In this document: in pieces, positions 8,368 through 16,250 of the stretch
Numbering within the stretch: position 1 is the stretch's first letter
How the letters are laid out: every line of letters starts with the position of its first letter
Assembly (NCBI GenBank): GCA_000702025.1
Contig: JNKJ01000006.1
Span: 298,803-362,802, forward strand
Direction: 5' to 3'
Length of the DNA stretch: 64,000 nt
From: Blautia schinkii DSM 10518
Lineage (GTDB): Bacteria > Bacillota > Clostridia > Lachnospirales > Lachnospiraceae
Notes under the pieces: generated by a model
What the model saw: only the letters and a program-made list of their open reading frames with translations
Told to the model about the DNA's origin: nothing
Databases searched by the model: none
Translations under genes and position numbers: made by a program

Positions 8368-9822
8368 ATGATTACTTTTTTGGGTGCGTTGTTTATTCTT
8401 TTTGTGGGGTATTTTTTTTATGGGAGGCTGGTGGAGAGGATATTTCGGCCGGATGAGAGGGCGACGCCTGCGGTGGCTTGTGGGGATGGGGTGGATTATG
8501 TTCCTATGAAAACGTGGCGGGTTTTCTTGGTGCAGCTTTTGAATATCGCGGGGACGGGGCCGATTTTTGGGGCGTTGATGGGGGCGGTGTTTGGGCCGGT
8601 GGTGTTTTTGTGGATTGTGTTTGGCTCTATTTTGGGAGGTGCGGTCCATGATTATATGAGTGGGATGATTTCTGTGAGAATGAATGGTGCGTCGGTGTCG
8701 GAGATTGTGGGGAGATATCTGGGGAATACGGCAAGGCAGGTGATGCGTGTTGTGTCGGGGGTTCTTCTGGTTCTGGTGGGTGCGGTTTTTACTACCAGTC
8801 CTGCTGCTTTGCTGGCAAGGCTTACGCCTTCTTGGATGAATGTGACGTTTTGGGTTGTGGTTATTCTGGCATATTATTTTTTGGCTACGTTGCTGCCTAT
8901 TGATAAGTTGATTGGTAAGCTTTATCCGTTGTTTGGTGCTGTGCTTATTATTATGGCTGTGGGTATTATTGTAGGGCTGGGTGTGGGGGGATATCATATT
9001 CCTGAACTGCAGCTTGCTAATCTTCATCCGGATGGAAAGCCTATATTTCCTTATATGTTTATTACGGTTGCGTGTGGGGCGATTTCAGGTTTTCATGCTA
9101 CGCAGTCTCCTATGATGGCCCGGTGTATTAAATCAGAAAGGAGCGGGAGGCGGGTTTTTTATGGTGCTATGATTTCTGAGAGTGTGATCGCGCTTGTGTG
9201 GGCGGCCGCGGGGGTTGCGTTTTACGGTACAACAGGCGGGCTTAAGGAGGCGTTGGCGCAGCTTGGGCAGTCGGGTGTTGTATATGATATTTCTGTGTCT
9301 CTTTTGGGCTTGGCCGGTGGAGCGCTGGCAATCGTCGGTGTGGTGGTTTGTCCTGTTTCTTCGGGAGATACTGCTTTTCGGAGTGCGCGGCTTATTATTG
9401 CCGACTGGTTTAAAATCGACCAGGCTGGGTTTCGGAAGCGTATTGCGGTGACGATTCCCCTGCTTGCTGCAGGAGCGGTTTTGACCCAGCTTGATTTTGA
9501 TGTGATTTGGAGGTATTTTTCCTGGAGTAACCAGACTCTTGCCATGATCACACTCTGGGCGGCGGCTGTTTATTTGATTCAGAATGGGAAAAATAAGTGG
9601 TATTCTCTGATATGTGCATTGCCTGCGGCGTTTATGTCGGCGGTTTCCAGTACGTACATATTGATGGCGGAGGAGGGGTTTAGAATGTCCCCGGCTATCG
9701 CTTATCCTGTGGGGGTGTGCTTTGCAGCGGGATGTTCGGCGTTGTATATTTATAAGGCGGTAAAAAGTAAAGGAATGGAAGAGGTAACTGGTACGTTGGA
9801 GCGTACTCAGAATAAGAGTTAA
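8368..9822 (+). CDS. cstA: CstA-family carbon starvation / pyruvate or peptide transporter
   Basis: The 484-aa polytopic membrane protein has the CstA phrases PIFGALMGAVFGPVVFLWIVFG, GGAVHDYMSGMISVRMNGAS and GAISGFHATQSPMMARC. CstA proteins take up pyruvate or peptides under carbon limitation. At 484 aa it matches the shorter Gram-positive form that lacks the long C-terminal region of the enterobacterial protein. The start ATG 8368 follows a weak GAGGTGG box. Codon use is unlike the upstream genes: it is rich in GGG (Gly), TTG (Leu) and TTT, giving a strongly G/T-skewed + strand. It is followed after 15 bases by the double-glycine protein gene, so they are probably co-transcribed. Confidence 0.9.
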   Translation: MITFLGALFILFVGYFFYGRLVERIFRPDERATPAVACGDGVDYVPMKTWRVFLVQLLNIAGTGPIFGALMGAVFGPVVFLWIVFGSILGGAVHDYMSGMISVRMNGASVSEIVGRYLGNTARQVMRVVSGVLLVLVGAVFTTSPAALLARLTPSWMNVTFWVVVILAYYFLATLLPIDKLIGKLYPLFGAVLIIMAVGIIVGLGVGGYHIPELQLANLHPDGKPIFPYMFITVACGAISGFHATQSPMMARCIKSERSGRRVFYGAMISESVIALVWAAAGVAFYGTTGGLKEALAQLGQSGVVYDISVSLLGLAGGALAIVGVVVCPVSSGDTAFRSARLIIADWFKIDQAGFRKRIAVTIPLLAAGAVLTQLDFDVIWRYFSWSNQTLAMITLWAAAVYLIQNGKNKWYSLICALPAAFMSAVSSTYILMAEEGFRMSPAIAYPVGVCFAAGCSALYIYKAVKSKGMEEVTGTLERTQNKS

Positions 9823-9837
9823 AGGAAGGTGAAAATT

Positions 9838-10119
9838 ATGACAGGTAAAAGTAAGATAAAAGGTAGTGTAGATGGCAAAATTGAGAGGAAAACAGAGAGT
9901 AAAACAGAGAAGAGGTATCAAACAGATTGCAAGACTGAGGGCAAAGGGTTGGAGATTGATGACAATGAGCTGGATCAGGTTACGGGAGGATTGATTATAC
10001 CAGTCAAAACGTGCGGCGGCCAATGTCCGAAATGTTCTTCCCGCGGACGTGAATGTGGGAAGGCGCAGGGCGGTACGCTCTATAAATGTGAAAGCTGCGG
10101 AAACACATGGGCGGAATGA
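9838..10119 (+). CDS. Small double-glycine-leader protein with Cys-rich zinc-ribbon-like core; candidate exporter cargo
   Basis: The 93-aa product has two parts. Residues 1-51 are hydrophilic and Lys/Glu-rich and end in DDNELDQVTGG, a typical double-glycine leader end as cut by C39 peptidases. Residues 52-93 contain six Cys in the pattern C-x3-C-x2-C-x6-C-x10-C-x2-C, with CPKC near the start and CESCGNTW near the end, resembling a small zinc ribbon. ATG 9838 is preceded by AAGGAAGG with good spacing; an upstream in-frame GTG (9829) has no such site. The peptidase-exporter pair sits 1.7-4 kb upstream. The core is not a known bacteriocin type to me. Whether it is secreted, binds metal or is modified is unknown. 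Confidence 0.75.
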   Translation: MTGKSKIKGSVDGKIERKTESKTEKRYQTDCKTEGKGLEIDDNELDQVTGGLIIPVKTCGGQCPKCSSRGRECGKAQGGTLYKCESCGNTWAE

Positions 10120-11828
10120 GGATGAAAAATCGAGGAAAAGGTACAGAAAATGCAGGCAGCAGGAAAATCGGGAAAGTTCGTATGGCAGGGTTATTGTCGG
10201 CGGTGATCTTGCTGTCTGTCCTGCTTTGCGGGTTTAACACGGATTCTCAAAAGGATATTGTTATTCTTTATACGAATGACGTGCATTGTGCAGTGGATGA
10301 TGAAATGGGATATGCGGGACTTGCGGCGTATAAAGGTTTTATGGAAGAGAAAACGCCGTATGTGACGTTGGTTGACTGTGGGGATGCGATACAGGGTGAT
10401 GTGATTGGTATGGTATCGGAAGGGAAATATCCGGTAGAGATTATGAATAGGGTGGGCTATGATTTTGCGGTGCCCGGTAATCATGAATTTGACTATGGAA
10501 TGGAGCAGCTTGAAGGGCTGATTCAAAGTGCGGATGCGGAGTATTTGGGATGTAATATCCGGTATTCAGGAACGGGAAATAGTGCGCTGGATTTGCTTAA
10601 GCCTTATCAGATTGTTTCTTATGGAGATACGGAGGTTGCTTTTATCGGTGTCTGTACGCCGGAGAGTATTACCGATTCCACTCCGGCTTATTTTATGGAT
10701 GACTCCGGTGAGTTTGTCTATGACTTTTATGGCGGGGGAGGCGGAGAGGGTTTATACGGTCGTGTTCAGGAGACGGTGGATGAATGCCGCGGTAAAGGAG
10801 CTGACTATATCGTTGTGCTTTCCCATCTGGGAGATGACGAGGATTCTGCGCCTTTTCGTTCCATCGACTTGATTGAAAATACCGAGGGTGTGGATGTGGT
10901 GCTTGACGGGCATTCCCACAGTACGATTCCCTGCCGGATTCTGGAGGATAAGATGGGAGATGAGGTGCTTTTGTCCTCAACGGGGACTAAGTTTAGTTAT
11001 GTTGGGCAGCTCATCATAACGTCTGACGGAAATTTAATGACTGGACTTATCTCGGATTATCCGGAAAAGGATGAGGCTGTGGAAAGTTATATTGGAGAAA
11101 TCCAGGCCAGGTTTGAGAAGCATATGGAGCAGATTGCGGGATATAGCGACCTACTGTTAAGTGTCTCTGACCAGGACGGGATCCGGGCTGTGAGGAACCG
11201 TGAGACGAACATTGGTGATTTCTGTGCAGACGCTTACAGGATGGTTTCCGGGGCGGATATTGCGCTGGTAAACGGCGGCGGGATACGGGCAGATATTCCT
11301 GCGGGGGATATTACCGTTGGGGATATGATTGCAGTACATCCTTATGGGAATACGCTTTGTGTGGCAGAGGTTCAGGGGCAGGAAATACTTGATGCGCTGG
11401 AGCTGGCCTGCCGTGCGGTATGTGCAGAAGCAAGTGACGGCGCGAACGCTATGGGTGAGAACGGAGGTTTTCTGCAGGTGTCGGGGATTACGTTTAAGGT
11501 TGATACTTCCGTGGAATCATCTGTGGTGCTGGATGATAACGGAATGTTTCTTTCCTGTGGAAATGTGCGCAGGGTTAGGGACGTGAAGGTGCTTAAGGAG
11601 GACGGGAGCTATGCAGCGCTTAAGCCTGACGGGACGTATACTCTGGCTTCGCATAATTATCTGCTCAAGCAGGGCGGTGACGGCTTTACAATGTTTATGG
11701 ATAATCCGCTGCTGCTGGATGAGGGGATGTTGGATTATCAGGTGTTGATAACCTATATTCACGGGCAGCTTGGGGGTTCCATTGGGAGTGAGTATGAATT
11801 TTCGCAGGGGCGGATTTTGGTGGAGTAG
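10116..11828 (+). CDS. Secreted or membrane-anchored 5'-nucleotidase / 2',3'-cyclic phosphodiesterase (UshA-like)
   Basis: The ~570-aa protein has an N-terminal basic stretch and hydrophobic helix (GLLSAVILLSVLLCGF), then a metallophosphatase domain. That domain carries the binuclear metal motifs TNDVHC, DCGDAIQGD, GNHEFDYG and GHSHS. The C-terminal 5_nucleotid_C domain (~350-550) includes VNGGGIRADIPAG. The family hydrolyses nucleotides or cyclic nucleotides outside the cell. I place the start at ATG 10116, which overlaps the stop of the small protein (ATGA) and implies coupling; ATG 10107, 10122 and 10185 are alternatives. The Cys near the helix end lacks a good lipobox, so the helix is probably an anchor or signal peptide. 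Confidence 0.9.
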   Translation: MRMKNRGKGTENAGSRKIGKVRMAGLLSAVILLSVLLCGFNTDSQKDIVILYTNDVHCAVDDEMGYAGLAAYKGFMEEKTPYVTLVDCGDAIQGDVIGMVSEGKYPVEIMNRVGYDFAVPGNHEFDYGMEQLEGLIQSADAEYLGCNIRYSGTGNSALDLLKPYQIVSYGDTEVAFIGVCTPESITDSTPAYFMDDSGEFVYDFYGGGGGEGLYGRVQETVDECRGKGADYIVVLSHLGDDEDSAPFRSIDLIENTEGVDVVLDGHSHSTIPCRILEDKMGDEVLLSSTGTKFSYVGQLIITSDGNLMTGLISDYPEKDEAVESYIGEIQARFEKHMEQIAGYSDLLLSVSDQDGIRAVRNRETNIGDFCADAYRMVSGADIALVNGGGIRADIPAGDITVGDMIAVHPYGNTLCVAEVQGQEILDALELACRAVCAEASDGANAMGENGGFLQVSGITFKVDTSVESSVVLDDNGMFLSCGNVRRVRDVKVLKEDGSYAALKPDGTYTLASHNYLLKQGGDGFTMFMDNPLLLDEGMLDYQVLITYIHGQLGGSIGSEYEFSQGRILVE

Positions 11829-11941
11829 GCAGGGGCACGCTATTAATTATTGGTAAATAGCAATGTAATCTGGATTTTTGTGCCGTGGAATGATAAGATG
11901 AAAGGGTGTCTTGGGATGGAGGATAAATAAGGAGGTACGAG

Positions 11942-12391
11942 ATGGAACCAATGTATTTGTCAATCCGGCAAAAGGAGACTGGTGAGCAGATTAAAAGGCT
12001 TCTTTTGCAAAACGGGTACTCGGTGAAGGATATCCAGTGCGCTATGGGATTCGAAAATCCACAGGCGGTATACAAATGGACTTCCGGCAGGTCGCTGCCA
12101 AGTCTGGACAACTTTATAATTTTAACTAAATAAGTGAGAATTCGCCCATCTCTGCAGGTGGCGAGATGAATCACCAAAAACAAGATTAACGGCAGTGGTG
12201 GGCGGAGAGAAATCGGTATCCCCCATTGACATGAGGTCAAGACACGCAGCCATAAAAGTCGTACTCTGTGAAATTACCGATCGTGGATTGAAACAAGCAG
12301 GTTACTGCATACAAGCATAGAAGATATCCTCGTCGTTGACGGGGATATTGTTCGTTTATGGAACGGATTGCTACGGGGTATTTCGCTTTAA
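11942..12391 (+). pseudogene. Small HTH (XRE-like) regulator gene split by a ~171-bp insertion
   Basis: The 5' part (11942-12133) has a good AAGGAGG site and encodes 63 aa of a Cro/CI-like helix-turn-helix ending in SLDNFIILTK, then stops. Reading resumes exactly at 12302 as LLHTSIEDILVVDGDIV and runs 29 codons to TAA at 12389-12391. Joining the two pieces (AAA 12128-12130 to TTA 12302) gives a continuous 92-aa HTH protein of normal layout for this family. So the intact gene once existed and ~171 bp (12131-12301) were inserted. As the insertion begins with a TAA stop, only the truncated HTH is made unless the RNA is spliced. The truncated form keeps most of the DNA-binding helices. Confidence 0.85.
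12131..12301. mobile_element. ~171-bp structured insertion inside the HTH gene, type unknown
   Basis: The limits are inferred from the restored HTH reading frame and are uncertain by a few bases. The insert encodes no protein of note but has several inverted repeats. CGCCCA (12143-12148) pairs with TGGGCG (12199-12204); CATCTC (12147-12152) with GAGATG (12163-12168); ATCGGTA (12212-12218) with TACCGAT (12275-12281). The last pair encloses a TTGAC/GTCAA hairpin (12226-12240). No terminal inverted repeat or target duplication is obvious. It could be a MITE or a transposase-less IS200/IS605-type remnant carrying a guide-RNA-like structure, or a very small intron-like element. None of these is proved. 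Confidence 0.6.
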
Positions 12392-12474
12392 ACCAGCGGT
12401 TGAATGACAATCAGTCTAATCTGTTTTAAAATGATTATATAATGGAAAATGGTTGAAGGGAGGAGACACGAAAA

Positions 12475-12990
12475 ATGCAGAAGATGACATCAGCATATGC
12501 AAATAAGTTACTTAAGAGTCTCGAAGAGGATAAGGCATTTTGGGTGAACAAGGAGAATGCTTCAAGCACTTATGTGGCTGCGGTTAATGAGGAACCTGTG
12601 GTTCCGGAGTATAATTATGCGGAAGTGGCGGCAACCATTGCAGCACTTGATGATAAAATCTGTATCATTAAGCATGCATTAAATTTTACAAATGCCTCTG
12701 CCAGCGTAATGGTTGGCGATACAGAGATGAGCATAGATACTATTTTGATAAAAATGGCTCAGATGAATAAGAGGAAGGCTGTCCTGGATAAGATGCGTAA
12801 GCAGCTTCCCAAGGCAAGGGAGGAGCAGAATTCCTATATGTCCAGGAATTCTGTGCCCGAGTACAGGTATATCAATTATGACCTTGATTTGATCAAGCAG
12901 GAGTATGAGCGTGTTTCCAAAACTATTATGGAGATGCAGATGGCTCTTGATATGTATAATCAGACGGTGCAGTTTGAAGTAGATATTTAA
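12475..12990 (+). CDS. Hypothetical 171-aa helical/coiled-coil protein
   Basis: The product is mostly predicted helix with heptad-like stretches at ~45-65 and ~95-165, no signal peptide and no membrane segment. A central hydrophilic segment (NASASVMVGDTEMSID) separates two helical pairs. The general arrangement recalls DIP1984/septicolysin-like proteins, but I cannot confirm this by eye. The start follows GGGAGGAGA. It is alone between the interrupted HTH gene and a long intergenic region, so its context gives no clue to function. Confidence 0.7.
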   Translation: MQKMTSAYANKLLKSLEEDKAFWVNKENASSTYVAAVNEEPVVPEYNYAEVAATIAALDDKICIIKHALNFTNASASVMVGDTEMSIDTILIKMAQMNKRKAVLDKMRKQLPKAREEQNSYMSRNSVPEYRYINYDLDLIKQEYERVSKTIMEMQMALDMYNQTVQFEVDI

Positions 12991-13155
12991 ATGATTTTCC
13001 GTACATGGTCCTATGAGATTGAAGAAACTTAATGGTTTATGTTCAAGGATATTGATTGTAGGTTATTTGTTATCTGTTATCAGTTAAGGTTCATGATTAG
13101 CTTAGAATCAGATGCATACTTACTTTAAAGCCGCCATGTAAAAAACTTGCAGGAA

Positions 13156-13224
13156 CTGCGGTGCGGAGGTTCGGTTTTTAAGCACAGGCTGTGGGAGGTC
13201 GTTGGATTTCCCACAGCTATTTTA
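13156..13224 (+). repeat. ~68-bp repeat, copy 1 (terminator-like), before the hydantoinase gene
   Basis: This sequence is repeated at 14863-14930 with roughly 85% identity; both share the run GGCTGTGGGAGGTC. It contains an inverted repeat CTGTGGGA/TCCCACAG followed by a T-rich stretch, so it could act as a terminator. The pair flanks the hydantoinase gene. Confidence 0.65.
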
Positions 13225-13273
13225 TATACTAGGAAAGCACTCCAATTTGTTCTACTATAATACCCAATTAATA

Positions 13274-13320
13274 AAATCCGCAGGCTTACAGTAGAAACTG
13301 CTGTAAGCCTGCGGATTTTT
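13274..13320. terminator. Strong intrinsic terminator hairpin
   Basis: AATCCGCAGGCTTACAG (from 13275) pairs perfectly with CTGTAAGCCTGCGGATT, followed by T residues. A T-rich tract on one side and an A-rich tract on the other would allow it to act in both directions. It isolates the hydantoinase gene from upstream transcription. Confidence 0.85.
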
Positions 13321-13450
13321 CTACTTCAAATTTGACCTTGGATTATTTTCAATGATATTTACAAATTAAACGCCAGGTAACAATTGCCGTCCATTGTATG
13401 CTTAGGCAATAAATTGATATAAAATAGAATTACGATTGGAGGAGGATAAG

Positions 13451-14842
13451 ATGGATTTACTCATTAAGAACGGAACAATTGTGACGGCTTCAGAAATGTT
13501 TGAAGCAGATGTGGCGGTAAAGGACGGTAAGATCGCCGCCATTGGAAGGAATCTGGAAATGACGGCCCGGAAAGTCGTGGATGTTTCCGGGAAGCTGGTG
13601 CTGCCGGGCGCGATTGATGTACATACGCATATGGCAATGCCGTTCGGGGGTACGGTATCTGCGGACAGCTATTTGGCAGGGACACGGGCAGCGGCCTGCG
13701 GAGGAGTAACTACCATTTTTGATTATCCTGTACAGCATGCCGGGGAAACCATACTGGGGCTTATTGCATCAAAAAAAGAAGTTCTGGAAAAAGAGGCCTG
13801 CGTAGACTATGCGTTTCACTGCTGTATTACAGACCTGAACCACGGAGAAATTCTTAAGGAAATGGAGGCGGCGGTAAAGGAGGGGATTACCAGCTTCAAA
13901 TGCTTCATGGTTTATAAAAAAGAGGGCATGATGGTAGATGACGGAACCTTGGTCCGGCTGCTTCTTAGAGCAAAGGAGCTGGGGGCAATGATTAATGTCC
14001 ATGCAGAGAACCCGGATTTGATTGATTTTAATATTGAGAACTATTTAAAAGAGGGCAAGACATCAGCTTGGTATCACTACCTGAGCCGCCCGGAATTTGT
14101 GGAGGCAGAGGCAGACAAGCGGGCTGTCCACTGGGCACGCCATTTGAACGCCCCTGTTTATCTGGTGCATATGGCGGATAAAGAGGGGCTGAAAGCCTGT
14201 ATAAAAGCCAAGGCGGCAGGTGCTTCCGTATATATAGAGACTTGTCCGCAGTATCTGGAATTTACCTGCGATGTATATAAGAGAGAGGACGGACGAAATT
14301 TTGTCTGTTCGCCGCCTATGAAAGGGAAGGAGAGCCGGGATGCTTTGTGGACTGCTTTAAAAGCCGGGTTAATTGATACGGTGGCCACTGACCACTGTCC
14401 GTTCCAGAGCTATGAAAAAGACTGGGGAAAGGATGATTTCACCAAGATTCCAAACGGCTGTGCCGGAGTGGAGAATCTATATCCATATATGTTGGACGCC
14501 GCCAATGCAGGGAAGCTGTCGTTCGAGCGGGTGGTGGAAGTGTGTGCATCTAATCCCGCAAAGATTTTCGGATGCGGTTCCAAGGGCTCCGTGACCGTTG
14601 GAAAGGACGCGGATTTGGTGATTTATGACAGAAATAAGGATTTTACTATAAGTGCTAATAATATGCATTCCGACTGTGACCATACCATCTGGGAAGGAAA
14701 AAAGCTTCACGGTTACCCTGTCCAGACCTACTTAAGAGGAACGCTCATTTATGATAACGGGGCATTCACAGGAATGCCCGGGCAGGGACGGTATCTGAAG
14801 CGGAAAGCCCGTAAGGCGAGTCGTGGGGGGGGGGCGCAATGA
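13451..14842 (+). CDS. hydA: D-hydantoinase / dihydropyrimidinase
   Basis: The 463-aa amidohydrolase keeps every metal-site residue of the D-hydantoinase family: His58 and His60 (DVHTHM), carboxylated Lys150 (SFKCF), His184 (VHAEN), His240 (VHMAD) and Asp314 (ATDHC). It opens cyclic amides such as dihydropyrimidines or 5-substituted hydantoins in the cytosol. The start follows TTGGAGGAGGATAAG. It stands alone; no carbamoylase, racemase or pyrimidine-reductase gene is next to it, so the true substrate and pathway are unclear. The C-terminus ends in a G-run (14826-14834) coding Gly-Gly-Gly-Ala-Gln, a slippage-prone tract. Confidence 0.95.
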   Translation: MDLLIKNGTIVTASEMFEADVAVKDGKIAAIGRNLEMTARKVVDVSGKLVLPGAIDVHTHMAMPFGGTVSADSYLAGTRAAACGGVTTIFDYPVQHAGETILGLIASKKEVLEKEACVDYAFHCCITDLNHGEILKEMEAAVKEGITSFKCFMVYKKEGMMVDDGTLVRLLLRAKELGAMINVHAENPDLIDFNIENYLKEGKTSAWYHYLSRPEFVEAEADKRAVHWARHLNAPVYLVHMADKEGLKACIKAKAAGASVYIETCPQYLEFTCDVYKREDGRNFVCSPPMKGKESRDALWTALKAGLIDTVATDHCPFQSYEKDWGKDDFTKIPNGCAGVENLYPYMLDAANAGKLSFERVVEVCASNPAKIFGCGSKGSVTVGKDADLVIYDRNKDFTISANNMHSDCDHTIWEGKKLHGYPVQTYLRGTLIYDNGAFTGMPGQGRYLKRKARKASRGGGAQ

Positions 14843-14862
14843 TTTTGGATTTAAGTAAGTAA

Positions 14863-14930
14863 CTGTGGTGGGGAGGTTTGGTTTTATGAACAGGCTGTGG
14901 GAGGTCTTTGGATTTCTCGCGGCTGTTTTT
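14863..14930 (+). repeat. ~68-bp repeat, copy 2 (terminator-like), after the hydantoinase gene
   Basis: This is the second copy of the repeat at 13156-13224. The stem here is weaker because it relies on G-T pairs, but it is followed by a better T-tract (GCTGTTTTTATTT). It lies 20 bases after the hydantoinase stop and is probably that gene's terminator. Confidence 0.65.
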
Positions 14931-15052
14931 ATTTCTCAAATTGTATGATATACTTAATTAAACATTTCCTCTAGTGGCAAACGCGAAGATTCTATACACA
15001 GGAATTGTCTGTTGATGGATACTAAGTAATTAAGAAGGGAACTATAGCGGAT

Positions 15053-16159
15053 ATGGAAAATAATAAATATGAAATGAATCAGATGACAGTATTACCAGCC
15101 AATCATACATTTTATGAGAATGCCGCAAATTTAATTACAGAATCAAGAAAAATGGTTGCTTCAACAGCGAATACCGTAATTTGTGTCACAAATTTTGTGA
15201 TTGGCAGGATGATCGTACAGGAAGAACAGAAAGGGCAAAATCGAGCGAAATATGGGACAACTCTGATAAAAGCATTATCGGAGTATTTAACCTTACAGTT
15301 TGGCAAAGGTTTTTCAGAAACAAACTTAAGGAGTTTTAGAAAATTTTATTTAACGTATAAGGAACAGATAGAGATAATTCCGTTTGAGAACTCAGCGAAG
15401 AGCGATTTGGCAATTCAGCAGAAGGCTTCTGCTGAATTTAAATTGAGTTGGTCGCACTATCAGGTTTTGATGAGAATTTCGGATAAGAAAATACGAAAAT
15501 TTTACGAGCTTGAGGCGTACCAGGGTCAATGGTCTGTACCTCAGTTAAAACGGCAGTATAATAGCAGTCTATATGAGCGCCTTGCCTTGAGCAGAAACAA
15601 AGAGGAAGTTTTAAAATTAGCAAATGAAGGTCAGGTAATAGAAAAACCTCAGGATGTTCTGAAAAATCCTTTCGTGTTAGAGTTTTTAGGAATGGAAGAA
15701 AAGGCGACATACTCAGAAAGTGATTTAGAATCAGCGATTATATCAAAACTACAAAACTTTTTACTGGAATTGGGGAAAGGATTTTTGTTTGAGGCACGGC
15801 AGAAGCGTTTTTCGTTTGATGAGAAAAACTTCTATGTAGATCTTGTTTTCTACAATCGTTTACTGCAGTGTTATGTTTTGATTGATTTAAAAACCGAAGA
15901 ACTGAAACATCAGGATTTGGGGCAAATGCAAATGTATGTCAATTATTTTGATAGATATGTAAGGCAGGCGTTTGAAAAACCAACAATAGGTATTTTGCTT
16001 TGTAAAGAAAAAACAGATAGCATTGTTCAACTCACATTACCGCCGGATGCCAATATTTATGCATCCGAATATAGTTTATATCTTCCTGATAAGCAACTCT
16101 TACAGGAGAAGCTGGATGAATGGACACATGAATATGAGTGTAACCAAGATAAACAATAG
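15053..16159 (+). CDS. YhcG-like PDDEXK nuclease (DUF1016 family)
   Basis: The 368-aa protein matches the YhcG layout: an N-terminal DUF1016 helical domain (~10-190, including FGKGFSETNLRSFRKFYL) and a C-terminal PD-(D/E)XK nuclease domain. The active-site pattern is visible in FYVDLVFYNRLLQCYVLIDL followed by KTEEL. The family often sits near restriction-modification and other defence genes, and its members are thought to act on DNA. Here it is a single gene with an AT-richer composition than its neighbours, suggesting transfer. The start has only a distant GAAGGGA site; ATG 15068 is possible. Confidence 0.88.
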   Translation: MENNKYEMNQMTVLPANHTFYENAANLITESRKMVASTANTVICVTNFVIGRMIVQEEQKGQNRAKYGTTLIKALSEYLTLQFGKGFSETNLRSFRKFYLTYKEQIEIIPFENSAKSDLAIQQKASAEFKLSWSHYQVLMRISDKKIRKFYELEAYQGQWSVPQLKRQYNSSLYERLALSRNKEEVLKLANEGQVIEKPQDVLKNPFVLEFLGMEEKATYSESDLESAIISKLQNFLLELGKGFLFEARQKRFSFDEKNFYVDLVFYNRLLQCYVLIDLKTEELKHQDLGQMQMYVNYFDRYVRQAFEKPTIGILLCKEKTDSIVQLTLPPDANIYASEYSLYLPDKQLLQEKLDEWTHEYECNQDKQ

Positions 16160-16250
16160 CTATGCATAATAATAACCTCTGTTGCTGGCTGAAAACATTG
16201 ATACAGGGTTATGAAGCAGATATCATAAAAATACTAGAAGGAAAAATTCA

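Larger units (their letters stand above)
12991..13450. other. Intergenic region with two stem structures and a hydantoinase promoter
   Basis: This 460-bp stretch has no credible gene. It holds a repeat copy with a terminator-like stem (13156-13224), a strong intrinsic terminator hairpin (13274-13320) and, near its end, a possible sigma-A promoter. That promoter has TTGTAT (13394-13399), an 18-base spacer and TATAAA (13418-13423), about 28 bases before the hydantoinase start. Confidence 0.6.

Noticed and set aside
8128-10023. Two long - strand open frames (about 299 and 296 codons) opposite cstA
   Set aside because: Their products are low-complexity, rich in His/Asn/Arg/Pro, with no domain; they arise because the opposite strand is G/T-rich and avoids stop codons in reverse.
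12258-12294. A CRISPR-repeat-like string in the insert, starting GTCG and ending CGTGGATTGAAAC as in type I-C repeats
   Set aside because: It occurs once, is longer than type I-C repeats, lacks their internal stem (the arms do not pair), and no spacer array or cas gene is in the window. Its TACCGAT part pairs better with ATCGGTA at 12212.
12131-12301. Group II or group I intron in the HTH gene
   Set aside because: At about 171 bp it is smaller than functional group I or II introns, and no domain V or P7-like core could be recognised; splicing is left only as a test to make.
12320-12350. Hairpin GATATCCTCGTC/GACGGGGATATT that looks like a terminator or the end stem of an IS605-type element
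   Set aside because: These bases code the conserved IEDILVVDGDIV end of the interrupted HTH protein, so the symmetry is better explained by coding sequence.
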